A DNA stretch of 64,000 nucleotides from Myxococcota bacterium (GTDB lineage Bacteria > Myxococcota_A > UBA796), in contig JAQXDW010000130.1 in the NCBI GenBank assembly GCA_029251165.1, forward strand, positions 1-64,000, read 5' to 3'. Below are positions 41,917-49,948 of this stretch, piece by piece (the first letter of the stretch is position 1; every line of letters begins with the position of its first letter). Position numbers and translations under genes: made by a program. The notes under the pieces are model-generated. The model was not told where the DNA came from and did not search any database. It saw nothing but the letters and a program-made list of their open reading frames with translations.

Positions 41917-42954
41917 ATGGCGAAGATCGCAGTGGTTCCTGGTGACGGCATTGGTACTGAGGTGATCGAGCAGGGCGTCCGCGTCCTCAAGGAGATCGCA
42001 CCAGACCTGGAGTTTGAGTGGTTTGACCTCGGCGCGGATCGATACCTGCGCGACGGCGTCACCCTTCCAGATGATGTCTTTGAGAGATGGAAAGCCGAGT
42101 TTGACTGTATTTATCTCGGCGCTCTGGGGGACCCGCGGGTCCCGAGCAACGTCCACGCAAAGGACATCCTCCTCGGCAGTCGCTTCCGGCTCGACCTGTT
42201 CATCAACCTCCGGCCGATCAAGCTCCTCGACGCGCGGCGCTGCCCCCTGAAGGGCAAGTCCTGCGACGACGTCGACATCGTGGTCTTCCGCGAGAACACT
42301 GAGGACCTCTATACCGGCATGGGCGGGACCTTCAAGCAGGGCACCCCCGACGAGGTTGCTCAGGAGGTCTGCATCGCGACCCGCAAGGGCGTCGAGCGCA
42401 TCGTCCGAGCAGCCTTTGAGTACACCGCCTCTCGCGGGCTCTCCAAGGTCTGCATGTCCGACAAGTCGAACGCCATGCGAAACACCGGCGGCCTGTGGCA
42501 GCGCGTGTTCCGCGAGGTCGCTTCGGAGTACCCCGCGATCGAGGCCAGCCACCTTTATGTCGACGTGCTGGCCATGGAGCTGGTCCGCTGTCCCGAGCGC
42601 TTTGAGGTGGTGGTCACCTCCAACCTGTTCGGCGACATCGTCACAGACCTCGGCGCGATCCTCCAGGGCGGCATCGGCCTCGCCGGCAGCGGCAACATCC
42701 ACCCCGGTCGCCTCTCGCTGTTCGAGCCGGTCCACGGCTCCGCCCCCGACATCGCCGGGCAGGGCATCGCCAACCCCCTCGCGGCCATCCTCACGGCGGG
42801 GATGATGCTGAACCACCTCGGTCGTCCCGAGGACGAGAAGCGCATCCAGGCAGCGGTGCAGGCCTGCTTGCTCAACGATGAGGTCACCCGTGAGCTTGGC
42901 GGGACGCTCTCGACGGTCGAGGTCACCGACGCCTTCCTGTCTCGGCTGGCGTAG
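41917..42954 (+). CDS. Isocitrate/isopropylmalate-type dehydrogenase
   Basis: A 345-aa beta-decarboxylating dehydrogenase: IAVVPGDGIGTEV, RFRLDLFINLRPIKL (substrate Arg residues), VVFRENTEDLYTGMGG, the catalytic Lys/Tyr and Asp regions (SDKSNAMRNTGG, NLFGDIVTDLGA) and EPVHGSAPDIAGQGIANPLA. The RENTEDLYTG loop resembles NAD-isocitrate, homoisocitrate or tartrate/D-malate dehydrogenases more than LeuB (RELTGGIYFG). It would oxidise and decarboxylate a 2-hydroxy acid with NAD(P). Start is ATG 41917 behind GGGAGG. The LeuA-like enzyme at 48710-49948 could be a pathway partner. Confidence 0.85.
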   Translation: MAKIAVVPGDGIGTEVIEQGVRVLKEIAPDLEFEWFDLGADRYLRDGVTLPDDVFERWKAEFDCIYLGALGDPRVPSNVHAKDILLGSRFRLDLFINLRPIKLLDARRCPLKGKSCDDVDIVVFRENTEDLYTGMGGTFKQGTPDEVAQEVCIATRKGVERIVRAAFEYTASRGLSKVCMSDKSNAMRNTGGLWQRVFREVASEYPAIEASHLYVDVLAMELVRCPERFEVVVTSNLFGDIVTDLGAILQGGIGLAGSGNIHPGRLSLFEPVHGSAPDIAGQGIANPLAAILTAGMMLNHLGRPEDEKRIQAAVQACLLNDEVTRELGGTLSTVEVTDAFLSRLA

Positions 42955-43117
42955 TCCTCTCTGCTCACGGTGCCTGGTCGGGCCGCTGTGTGCCCATTTC
43001 TCTCTCGGTGTAGAGGATTGTGCACGCATCGAAGAGAAACGAGCAGGACGCTCCAGCGCTCCATGAACAAGTATGGGTCCCACGACACGGGACTTGCTTC
43101 TTACTGGAGAAAACGAC

Positions 43118-44092
43118 ATGCCAGAGACCATCGAGACACGCCACCTCAGCACGGTCATCGCCAACCACACCATGGACATGACCGGGCGCATCGCTGCTGT
43201 CACCGGAACCACGAGCGGGACCGGCCATGTCTGCGCCCGAGAGCTTGCCCGCCGCGGCGCGACGGTGCTGCTGCTCAACCGCGCCAGCGCGCGTGCCGAT
43301 GCTGCGCTCCGCAGCCTCCAGGAGGCGGTCCCCGGTGCCTCCTTTGAGGCCATCACGTGTGATCTCCAGCGCTTCGAGAGCGTGCACGCAGCCATCGCTG
43401 AGATCACGTCCCGCCATGACCGCCTCGATGTGCTGTGCAACAACGCTGGCGTCATGGCGCTCCCCGACACCGCGACCCCGGACGGCTACGACGTCCAGAT
43501 GCAGACCAACTGCATCTCTCACTTCCTCCTCACCCGCGAGCTGCTGCCGCTGCTGCGCAACAGCGACGATGCGCGCATCGTCAACCACTCCTCGGGCGCG
43601 CGGCGCGGTCCGGATCTGGAGACACGCTTCTTCGGTCCAAGCGGCGGCGACCTCGGCGGTGACGGAACCGACGTCGAGAACGCCAGCTTCTCCGGTCCCC
43701 GCTGGCACCGCTATCAGCAGACCAAGCTGGCCAACTGTGCGTTCACCTACGGGCTCAAGCGCAAGCTCGAAGCCGCCGGAGTCACGAACGTGAAGGCGGT
43801 TGTTGCCCATCCCGGCCTCGCCGCCACTCGCCTCCAGGTGACCACCGCTGAGACCGGCGGCATGGACGCAGGCTCTGACTTCATGCTCCAGGCCCAGTCT
43901 CCAGAAGACGGTGCGCTCGGCATCATCCGAGGGTGCATGGATCCCAGCGCGGCCTCCGGGGACTTCTACGGCCCGACGGGCTGGACCGGCTTCCCCGAGA
44001 AGCTCCCCCCGGAGCCCGCCCTCTTCTCCGAGCACAACATCGCGGTCAACTGGTCGGGATGTGAGGCTGCTGTGGGCGCGTTCACCATCTGA
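43118..44092 (+). CDS. Short-chain dehydrogenase/reductase
   Basis: A 324-aa SDR with cofactor motif TGTTSGTG (29-36), LCNNAGVMA, the catalytic Ser in NHSSGARR and YQQTK (Tyr/Lys). The long C-terminal region and the loop before YxxxK (some 40 residues) resemble the retinol dehydrogenase/WW-domain oxidoreductase-like group, which usually use NADP. The start is ATG 43118 behind GGAGA. An AraC-family regulator follows 47 nt downstream in the same direction and probably controls this gene. Confidence 0.88.
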   Translation: MPETIETRHLSTVIANHTMDMTGRIAAVTGTTSGTGHVCARELARRGATVLLLNRASARADAALRSLQEAVPGASFEAITCDLQRFESVHAAIAEITSRHDRLDVLCNNAGVMALPDTATPDGYDVQMQTNCISHFLLTRELLPLLRNSDDARIVNHSSGARRGPDLETRFFGPSGGDLGGDGTDVENASFSGPRWHRYQQTKLANCAFTYGLKRKLEAAGVTNVKAVVAHPGLAATRLQVTTAETGGMDAGSDFMLQAQSPEDGALGIIRGCMDPSAASGDFYGPTGWTGFPEKLPPEPALFSEHNIAVNWSGCEAAVGAFTI

Positions 44093-44139
44093 GGCACACG
44101 CTGCACTGGAGCATCCATCCTGTCGGCACTGGAGAACTC

Positions 44140-45018
44140 ATGAACACTGCGGTCCTTGCAGCGCGCGTCGATGAACTCCTGGGCCGGGGTGGTGTGGGGA
44201 AGAGCATCGCGATGCCGCTCCCTCGGATGGGGCTGTTTCGGATGACCCACACCACGTCGCTCCAGCCTGATCTCTACGAGCCCATCGTCTGCCTGATCCT
44301 CCAGGGGCGCAAGGAGACGACCTTCGGAGAGATCACGCATGTGCTGAATCCGGGGCAGTCGCTGCTGGTGAGCCACGACACCCCCGTCCTCGCACGCATC
44401 ACCGCAGCGAGTCCGGAGACTCCATACCTCTCAATAGTGCTGAGGCTCGACCTCGCGCTGCTCCGCAGTCTCCGTGACGAGATGGGGGAGACGGTCGCCA
44501 CGCCAGTGCCTGCGGGGCCAGCGATCAGCGACACAGATCCACGGCTGCTCGACTGCCTCGCGCGCTACCTGGCGCTGGTCGATGATCCGATCGAGGCCCG
44601 CGTCATGATCCCGATGCTCCTGCGCGAGCTCCACTTTCGCCTGCTCAGGGCGCCTTTTGGCGGAATGCTCCGCGAGCTGCTGCGCCATGACAGCCACGCC
44701 AGCCACATCGCGCGCGCCATTGCCCTCATCAAGCGCGACTTTCGCGCACCGATTGCGGTTCCTGTGCTCGCGCGAGAGGTCGGCATGAGCACCTCTTCCT
44801 TCCACAAGCACTTCCGCGATGTCACCGCCAACACGCCCCTCCAGTACTTGAAGAGCCTGCGGCTGCGGGAGGCCCGACGGATGCTCGTCTCCGGTGAGCA
44901 CTCCGTCTCCAGCGTGGCCTATGACGTCGGCTATGGCAGCCCCAACCAGTTCAGTCGGGAGTACACCCGTCGCTATGGTGTTCCGCCCAGCGCACACCTC
45001 GCGTCCGCTGTGGGGTAG
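44140..45018 (+). CDS. AraC-family transcriptional regulator
   Basis: A 292-aa regulator. The N-terminal domain has the pattern of the AraC_N group (QPDLYEPIVCLILQGRKETTFGE, LNPGQSLLVSHDTPVLARI). The C-terminal AraC HTH domain has two helix-turn-helix units: IAVPVLAREVGMSTSSFHKHFRDV and SVSSVAYDVGYGSPNQFSREYTRRYG. Proteins of this group often control a neighbouring oxidoreductase and respond to aldehydes, alcohols or oxidants. Here the upstream SDR gene is the likely target. Confidence 0.93.
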   Translation: MNTAVLAARVDELLGRGGVGKSIAMPLPRMGLFRMTHTTSLQPDLYEPIVCLILQGRKETTFGEITHVLNPGQSLLVSHDTPVLARITAASPETPYLSIVLRLDLALLRSLRDEMGETVATPVPAGPAISDTDPRLLDCLARYLALVDDPIEARVMIPMLLRELHFRLLRAPFGGMLRELLRHDSHASHIARAIALIKRDFRAPIAVPVLAREVGMSTSSFHKHFRDVTANTPLQYLKSLRLREARRMLVSGEHSVSSVAYDVGYGSPNQFSREYTRRYGVPPSAHLASAVG

Positions 45019-45047
45019 TCGAGCGTTGCGCTGTGGGGTGGTCGAGC
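45007..45047 (+). repeat. 23-bp direct duplication across the end of the AraC gene
   Basis: An 18-nt segment at 45007-45024 (GCTGTGGGGTAGTCGAGC) recurs at 45030-45047 with one change (A to G). The first copy contains the TAG stop. It is probably a slippage or duplication event at the gene's 3' end. Confidence 0.8.
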
Positions 45048-45074
45048 AGCGTGCTGCGGCGAGACTCGCTGTGC

Positions 45075-46091
45075 CTACAGCGTCCACTCCAGCAGCTTCA
45101 TCGGACTGCCACCATCGGCCTGGTGCCAGATCTGTGCGGTTGTCGCGCCGGGCTCCGACATCGGGACGATCGCCTGGTAATAGAACAGCCCGTCTCCCCA
45201 GCCGACCCGCTCTGCGCTCCAGGTCGAGGTGAGGTCGTCCTGCCAGGGCTGACCCGCTGCATCGAGCAGCCGCAGCCACGTCCACCCCGGCGTTGTTGTG
45301 TTCAGCCAGCCGGAGACCTCTGCGTAGTCGGCGTCCTGGGCTGTGAGGGTCGCGCTTGGCGCTCCGGCTCGGACATGCCGCTCGGCGAGCCAGGCGGGAT
45401 CGTAGCCCTGGCTTGCTACCCGAGCGGGAGCGATGCCCGGCAGCACGACGGGGACCGTGCCCAGTGACTCTGCGGTGATGCTGCGATCGTTGCTCGGGGC
45501 CGCCTCGAAGATCTCGACTGCAAATTCGGTGGCCTCGACGACGATCGCGGTCGCCAGGTGGCCGTCTTGCCCCTCGAGGAGGGTTCTCCCCTCGACGACG
45601 ATCGCGGGATCACCGGCCTGTGAGGTGCTGAGCAGCCCGGAGTTCGCCCATGGATCGCCCGCAGCCTGTACACCAAACCGGATCGCGACCCGCCACGTAC
45701 GCGCGCTGTCGCGGTGGTAGCCGTTGGGCGGGAGGTACCAGCCGCCGCCGCGCTCGATCCGCTGCTCTGCGGTGAGCACGCCGCCGCGGTGGTGCAGCTT
45801 CCAGCGCGGGTCAGCGGCGAGGTGACGCTGGATTGCGGCGGACCCGTCGGCATCGATCGCATTCAGGCTGGCCGTGTCCGCGGCGATGGTGAATCGGACA
45901 GTGCTCGAGGTCAGCGTGGTCAGCTCCAGGGTTGAGCCCACCGTCAGCTCCGGCGGCCTCGCTGCGTCCACGGAGAGATCGGGGAGGACTGGCGCTGGGG
46001 GGAGGGGGGCCACCTCTGATGCGACGGCGTGCTCGGGCGAGACCTTGGGACCGCAGGCAAGCAGGAAGAGGATCATCGCAGGAATCGGCAT
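45075..46091 (-). CDS. Large lipoprotein of unknown function
   Basis: A 338-aa lipoprotein (MPIPAMILFLLAC; lipobox LLAC). A Pro-rich linker follows (APLPPAPVLPDLS), then two beta-rich halves; the second contains SGWLNTTTPGWTWLRLLDAAGQPW and GLFYYQAIVPMSE, suggesting immunoglobulin-like or jelly-roll folds. No catalytic motif recognised. The start could also be the internal ATG five codons on. It is divergent from a small lipoprotein gene across a region with a strong hairpin. Confidence 0.65.
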   Translation of the reverse strand: MPIPAMILFLLACGPKVSPEHAVASEVAPLPPAPVLPDLSVDAARPPELTVGSTLELTTLTSSTVRFTIAADTASLNAIDADGSAAIQRHLAADPRWKLHHRGGVLTAEQRIERGGGWYLPPNGYHRDSARTWRVAIRFGVQAAGDPWANSGLLSTSQAGDPAIVVEGRTLLEGQDGHLATAIVVEATEFAVEIFEAAPSNDRSITAESLGTVPVVLPGIAPARVASQGYDPAWLAERHVRAGAPSATLTAQDADYAEVSGWLNTTTPGWTWLRLLDAAGQPWQDDLTSTWSAERVGWGDGLFYYQAIVPMSEPGATTAQIWHQADGGSPMKLLEWTL

Positions 46092-46161
46092 GAGAGGGAG
46101 CGCTGCATGTCGCCATTGTACTGGCGCGGCATGCCGGCGGTCGGCGCTGGAGGACGCTGGA

Positions 46162-46189
46162 GAGCCCGTGACCTGACGCTCACGGGCTC
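46162..46189. promoter_or_regulatory. 10-bp hairpin between divergent lipoprotein genes
   Basis: GAGCCCGTGA (46162-46171) and TCACGGGCTC (46180-46189) are perfect complements around an 8-nt loop. It lies 88 nt upstream of the plus-strand lipoprotein ATG and 71 nt upstream of the minus-strand one. No T tract follows. It may be an operator, a leader structure or a boundary terminator. Confidence 0.45.
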
Positions 46190-46276
46190 CTGTACGATGG
46201 AGAAGAAAGGCGATCTCACCGGGTTGCGCAGCAGCCCAGGCCTTGCGAACTCAACCGGAGCATTGGAGATTATGAG

Positions 46277-46570
46277 ATGATTCATGCCCTGTTCCTGGCC
46301 GCGATGATGACGGGCTGTGGTGACAAAGACGACACCGCCAGCGCGCAGAGCGATGCCTGCGCGCTGGCAGAGAGCCACAGCGCCTGCCCAGAGTGTGACG
46401 ACGGTCAGGTCACCTGTGAGTATGGAAGCCACAGCGAGACGGCCAACAGCTGCGGCGACTGTCAGGCCCGCTCGGCGCTGTACGAGAGTCTCTGTGCGGC
46501 GGGTGTCGAGGATGCGGCCGCCAGCATCGAGGCGGGCGTGACCTGCTCGGAACCGACCCCGGCGGAGTAG
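46277..46570 (+). CDS. Small Cys-rich lipoprotein
   Basis: A 97-aa lipoprotein (MIHALFLAAMMTGC, Cys14). The mature 84 residues hold nine cysteines in spacings such as CPECDDGQVTC and CGDCQARS, suggesting a disulfide knot or a metal site. No family recognised. GGAG lies upstream of the ATG. Confidence 0.65.
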   Translation: MIHALFLAAMMTGCGDKDDTASAQSDACALAESHSACPECDDGQVTCEYGSHSETANSCGDCQARSALYESLCAAGVEDAAASIEAGVTCSEPTPAE

Positions 46571-46707
46571 CGGAGCTGGCTGTGAGCAGCGGTGCTCGGA
46601 CCTTGCTTCTTGGCGTGACCGGGGCACATCAGTGCGGTGTCGCGAGCGGTTGACGCCTCAGCGGCTGGTGGTTGAGCTGCGGTCCGTCTTGTTCCGGCGT
46701 AAAAATC

Positions 46708-46737
46708 CTGCACAGAGCCTTCCTCTGGCCTGTGCAG
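46708..46737. promoter_or_regulatory. Operator-like inverted repeat upstream of the thiolase operon
   Basis: CTGCACAG (46708-46715) and CTGTGCAG (46730-46737) are perfect 8-nt arms with a 14-nt spacer. They lie just upstream of a -10-like TATAGAT (46747-46753), so a bound dimer would cover the -35 zone. The position fits repression or activation of the eight-gene run that starts at 46785. Confidence 0.5.
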
Positions 46738-46784
46738 CGGGCGGTGTATAGATACGACCTCGTTCCATCCATCGAGGCTCCAAC

Positions 46785-47993
46785 ATGTCTGACATCGTCT
46801 TCCTCTCCGGCAAGCGCACCCCGTTCGGTACCTTCCTCGGCGCGCTCTCTTCGCTCTCCGCCAACGACCTCGGCGTCATCGCCAGTCAGGCCGCCATCGA
46901 GCAGGCCGGCATCGAGCCTGGCGACATCGATCACGTCATCTTCGGAAACGTCCTCCAGACCAGCGGCGACGCCATCTACTGCGCCCGTCACATTGGCCTG
47001 CGCAGCGGCGTGCCGATTCCGACCCCGGCGGTCACCGTCAACCGCCTCTGCGGCTCTGGCTTCGAGTCCCTCATCCAGGCGGCGCATCGCCTCCGCCTCG
47101 GCGAGTCCACCATGGTCCTTGCCGGTGGTGCGGAGTCCATGAGCATGGCGCCTCACGTCGTGCGTGGCTCCCGCAAGGGCTTCAAGCTCGGCCACGGCCA
47201 GTTCACCGACACCCTGCGCGAGTGCCTCTACGACACCCAGGCTGGCTGTGAGATGGCGCTCACCGCTGAGAACCTTGCTGAGAAGTACGGCATCACCCGT
47301 GAAGAAGCTGACGACTACGGCTTCCGCTCCCAGAGCGCCTGGCAGGTTGCGGCGAACGAGGGCCGCTACGATGCGGAGATCGTCCCGGTCACCATCAAGG
47401 GCCGCCGCGGCGACACCGTGGTCACTCTCGATGAGCATCCGCAGCTCTCCCCGATGCAGTCTGAGCGCATCCGCAGCCGGTTCAGCCGCGAGGCCATGAC
47501 CAAGCTCCGCCCGATCTTCAAGAAGGAGGGAACCGTCACCGCCGCCAACGCCTCGGGCATCAACGACGGCGCTGGCGCCATGGTCATGACCACCGCAGAC
47601 ATCGCCCAGGCTCGCGGCCTCAGCCCGATCGGGCGCTTCGTCGCAGGTGCCGCGGTCGGTGTCGAGCCGAAGTACATGGGCATCGGTCCCGTCGCGGCCA
47701 TCCGCAAGGCCCTTGAGCGTGCGAACATGACCATCGGTGAGATGGACCTCATCGAGATCAACGAGGCGTTCTCCAGCCAGTACCTCGCCTGCGAGAAGGT
47801 CCTCGAGATCGACCGCGCGATCACCAACGTCAACTCTGGCGGTGTCGCCATCGGCCACCCCCTCGCCGCGACCGGAACCCGGATCACCACCCACCTGATC
47901 AACGAGCTGAAGCGTCAGGGCAAGCGGTACGGTGTCGGCAGCGCCTGCATCGGCGGCGGTCAGGGCATCGCCATCGTCGTCGAAGCATTCTAA
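46785..47993 (+). CDS. Acetyl-CoA C-acyltransferase (thiolase)
   Basis: A 402-aa thiolase of normal length. The nucleophilic Cys89 lies in VNRLCGSGFESL; His358 is in GGVAIGHPLAATG and the second catalytic Cys388 is in ACIGGGQG. The NEAF box (EINEAFSSQY) is present. It joins or splits acyl-CoA and acetyl-CoA (acetoacetyl-CoA thiolase or 3-ketoacyl-CoA thiolase). Strong use of C/G-ending codons suggests high expression. Its TAA overlaps the ATG of the AhpD-family gene by 1 nt (TAATG), so the two are coupled. Confidence 0.95.
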   Translation: MSDIVFLSGKRTPFGTFLGALSSLSANDLGVIASQAAIEQAGIEPGDIDHVIFGNVLQTSGDAIYCARHIGLRSGVPIPTPAVTVNRLCGSGFESLIQAAHRLRLGESTMVLAGGAESMSMAPHVVRGSRKGFKLGHGQFTDTLRECLYDTQAGCEMALTAENLAEKYGITREEADDYGFRSQSAWQVAANEGRYDAEIVPVTIKGRRGDTVVTLDEHPQLSPMQSERIRSRFSREAMTKLRPIFKKEGTVTAANASGINDGAGAMVMTTADIAQARGLSPIGRFVAGAAVGVEPKYMGIGPVAAIRKALERANMTIGEMDLIEINEAFSSQYLACEKVLEIDRAITNVNSGGVAIGHPLAATGTRITTHLINELKRQGKRYGVGSACIGGGQGIAIVVEAF

Positions 47994-48706
47994 TGGCCTG
48001 GATCGCGCTCCCCGATGATGAGGCGACCCCGCAGCTCTCCCGGCTGACCGCTCCCTATCGGAGCGAGGGGCGTCCCACGCCGTCGGTCATCGCAGTGATG
48101 AAGCCCAGCCACCGGACCATGCGTGCGGTGCTGGCGCTGAACAATGCGGTCACCTTCGGCGGCTCTCGGCTGGGCCGAGACACCGAGGAGCTGATCGCCA
48201 CGACAGTCTCCGCGCTCAATGAGTGCTTCTACTGAACGGTCAGCCACGGGGGGTACCTCCGTGACTTCGATCAAGAGCTGACCGAGGATGACTGGCTGAC
48301 GCTGGTGCGCTGGCTCTGGCGCGGCGGGGCCGATGCTGCTGCGTGTGCTCCGGCAGCGGCTGTCGCTGCCCTGTGCGCGGAGCTTCCAGGCGTTGCCTTC
48401 CTGACAGACCGGAAGCGGGAGATCCTCCGCTATGCCATCCGGCTGACCCTCAGCCCGCGCTCCATGCGTGAAGCACACCTCGATCCACTTCGGAGCGCTG
48501 GGCTGAGTGATGACGAGATCCACGACGTGGCGCACGTCGTGGCTTGCTTTTCGTACATGAATCGACTGGCCGATGGCCTCGGAGTCAGCATCCTCGCTGC
48601 CCGAGAGCCCCTGGCGATCAAGCTTTTCGGTGAGGAGGCGCTCACCGCTCACCGTGCATGGGGCCTCCAGGGCCGCAGCGCGATAATACAACCCATCGGA
48701 GGTTGA
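47993..48706 (+). CDS. AhpD-family peroxidase-related protein, probable selenoprotein (CxxU)
   Basis: Read through one in-frame TGA, this is a 237-aa protein. The first half (MAWIALPDDEATPQLSRL...EELIATTVSALNECFY) and the second half (TVSHGGYLRDF...EIHDVAHVVACFSYMNRLADGLGV) are in the same frame. Together they match the carboxymuconolactone decarboxylase/AhpD peroxidase-related family. The family active site is CxxC...H (NECFYC...SHG); here the second Cys position is codon 81, TGA, giving Cys78-Phe-Tyr-Sec81 and His85. A SECIS-like hairpin follows. Both halves keep normal coding bias, so decay is unlikely. It would act as a thiol/selenol peroxidase. Selenocysteine genes are not in the window, so incorporation is inferred. 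Confidence 0.75.
48233..48235 (+). other. In-frame UGA, predicted selenocysteine codon 81
   Basis: TGA at the position where homologues have the resolving Cys of CxxC. No other stop occurs in the frame between 47993 and 48704. The frame is the same on both sides, so a frameshift is excluded. Confidence 0.7.
48245..48263 (+). promoter_or_regulatory. SECIS-like hairpin after the UGA
   Basis: Arms CACGGGGG (48245-48252) and CCTCCGTG (48256-48263) form an 8-bp stem with one G-U pair and apical loop GUA (or loop GGUAC if the top pair opens). The stem begins 9 nt and the loop 17 nt after the UGA. Bacterial SECIS elements lie within the coding sequence, with a small apical loop starting with G about 16-37 nt after the UGA, and this fits. 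The helix also encodes HGGYLRD. Confidence 0.6.
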
Positions 48707-48709
48707 GCG

Positions 48710-49948
48710 ATGAACGACAGCAGCACCCCCAGCAGCTCAGTGATCTACGACTGGAATCTTCGCGGCGACACGCTCTCGCCTCCGCTACGCCAGGTCGAGT
48801 TCTTCGACGAGACCCTCCGAGACGGCATCCAGTGCCCCTCGGTGACCGATCCGCCGATCGAAGCCAAGATGAGCATGATCCGCCTGATGGACAGCGTCGG
48901 CGTTCACCACGTCGACGTCGGGCTGCCCGGCGCGGGGCCTCGCGCGGTTGAGGATGTCATCTCCCTGACCGAGTTTATTCGCGACGAGAAGCTCGCGATC
49001 AAGCCCGCCTGCGCGGCCCGCACCCACCCCAACGACATCCGGCCGATCATCGAGGCCAGCCAGAAGACCGGCGTGGGCATCGAGGTCATGACCTTCCTCG
49101 GGACCTCTCCGATCCGCCTGTACGCGGAGGGCTGGGACGAGGCGCTGCTGGAGAAGCGCGCCCGCACTGCCGTCAGCATGGCCAAGGGCGCGGGGCTGAC
49201 CTGCACCTTCGTCACGGAAGACACCGTGCGCTCCCACCCGACCACCCTCCGCCGGCTGTTCACTGCGGTCATCGAGGAAGGCGTCGACGGCCTGTGCGTC
49301 TGCGACACTGTCGGACACGCCACCCCCAACGGGGTGTTCAACCTCGTGCACTTCGCCCGCAATCTCGTGCGCGGCCTCGGCAGCGGCACCCGGATCGACT
49401 GGCACGGCCACAACGATCGGGGCTTTGGCCTCGGCAACGCCCTCTCTGCCATCGAGGCAGGGGTCGACCGGGTCCACGGCACGGTCCTGGGCATGGGCGA
49501 GCGGGTCGGGAACACCTCCCTGGACCTCATGCTGGTCAACCTCAGGCTCCTCGGCCTCATCGATCAGGACCTCGCTGACCTCGCTGAGCTCGTGGACATC
49601 GCCTCCTCGGCCTGCGACTGGCCGGTGCCGGTGAACTACCCGGTGTTCGGCAAGGATGCCTTCCGCACCGGGACCGGCGTCCACGCCGCAGCGGTCATCA
49701 AGGCACTCAAGAAGAACGACAACGACCTCGCTGATCAGGTCTACTCCGGGGTGCCTGCGTCGTGGTTCGGTCGCCGTCAGGAGATCGAGATCGGCCACAT
49801 GGCCGGCGACAGCAACATCATCTACTGGCTCTCCTCGCGCAGCATCGAGCCGGTTCCAGCGCTGGTTGCCCGCATCCGGGCCGCGGCCAAGTCGACCAAC
49901 CGTGTCCTCGAAGAGTCTGAAGTCATGGCGATCATCCAGGGCGCATGA
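48710..49948 (+). CDS. DRE-TIM metallolyase (LeuA/homocitrate synthase-like), short form
   Basis: A 412-aa member of the 2-isopropylmalate synthase superfamily: QVEFFDETLRDGIQCPS (DRE/DET motif), GVHHVDVGLPGAG, VTEDTVRSHP, the metal-binding HGHNDRGFGLGNAL and GMGERVGNTSLDLML. It lacks the C-terminal regulatory domain of LeuA, so feedback control is unlikely. It should condense acetyl-CoA (or another acyl-CoA) with a 2-oxo acid, or do the reverse lyase reaction. GGAGG lies upstream of the ATG, inside the end of the AhpD-family gene. Its ATGA overlaps the next gene. With the thiolase and the dehydrogenase at 41917 it suggests acyl-CoA or branched-chain carbon flow. Confidence 0.85.
   Translation: MNDSSTPSSSVIYDWNLRGDTLSPPLRQVEFFDETLRDGIQCPSVTDPPIEAKMSMIRLMDSVGVHHVDVGLPGAGPRAVEDVISLTEFIRDEKLAIKPACAARTHPNDIRPIIEASQKTGVGIEVMTFLGTSPIRLYAEGWDEALLEKRARTAVSMAKGAGLTCTFVTEDTVRSHPTTLRRLFTAVIEEGVDGLCVCDTVGHATPNGVFNLVHFARNLVRGLGSGTRIDWHGHNDRGFGLGNALSAIEAGVDRVHGTVLGMGERVGNTSLDLMLVNLRLLGLIDQDLADLAELVDIASSACDWPVPVNYPVFGKDAFRTGTGVHAAAVIKALKKNDNDLADQVYSGVPASWFGRRQEIEIGHMAGDSNIIYWLSSRSIEPVPALVARIRAAAKSTNRVLEESEVMAIIQGA

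Noticed and set aside
47993..48235. Short 80-aa AhpD fragment as a decayed gene
   Set aside because: The downstream frame is intact and in register, the stop is TGA at a catalytic Cys position and a SECIS-like hairpin follows; selenocysteine is the better reading.
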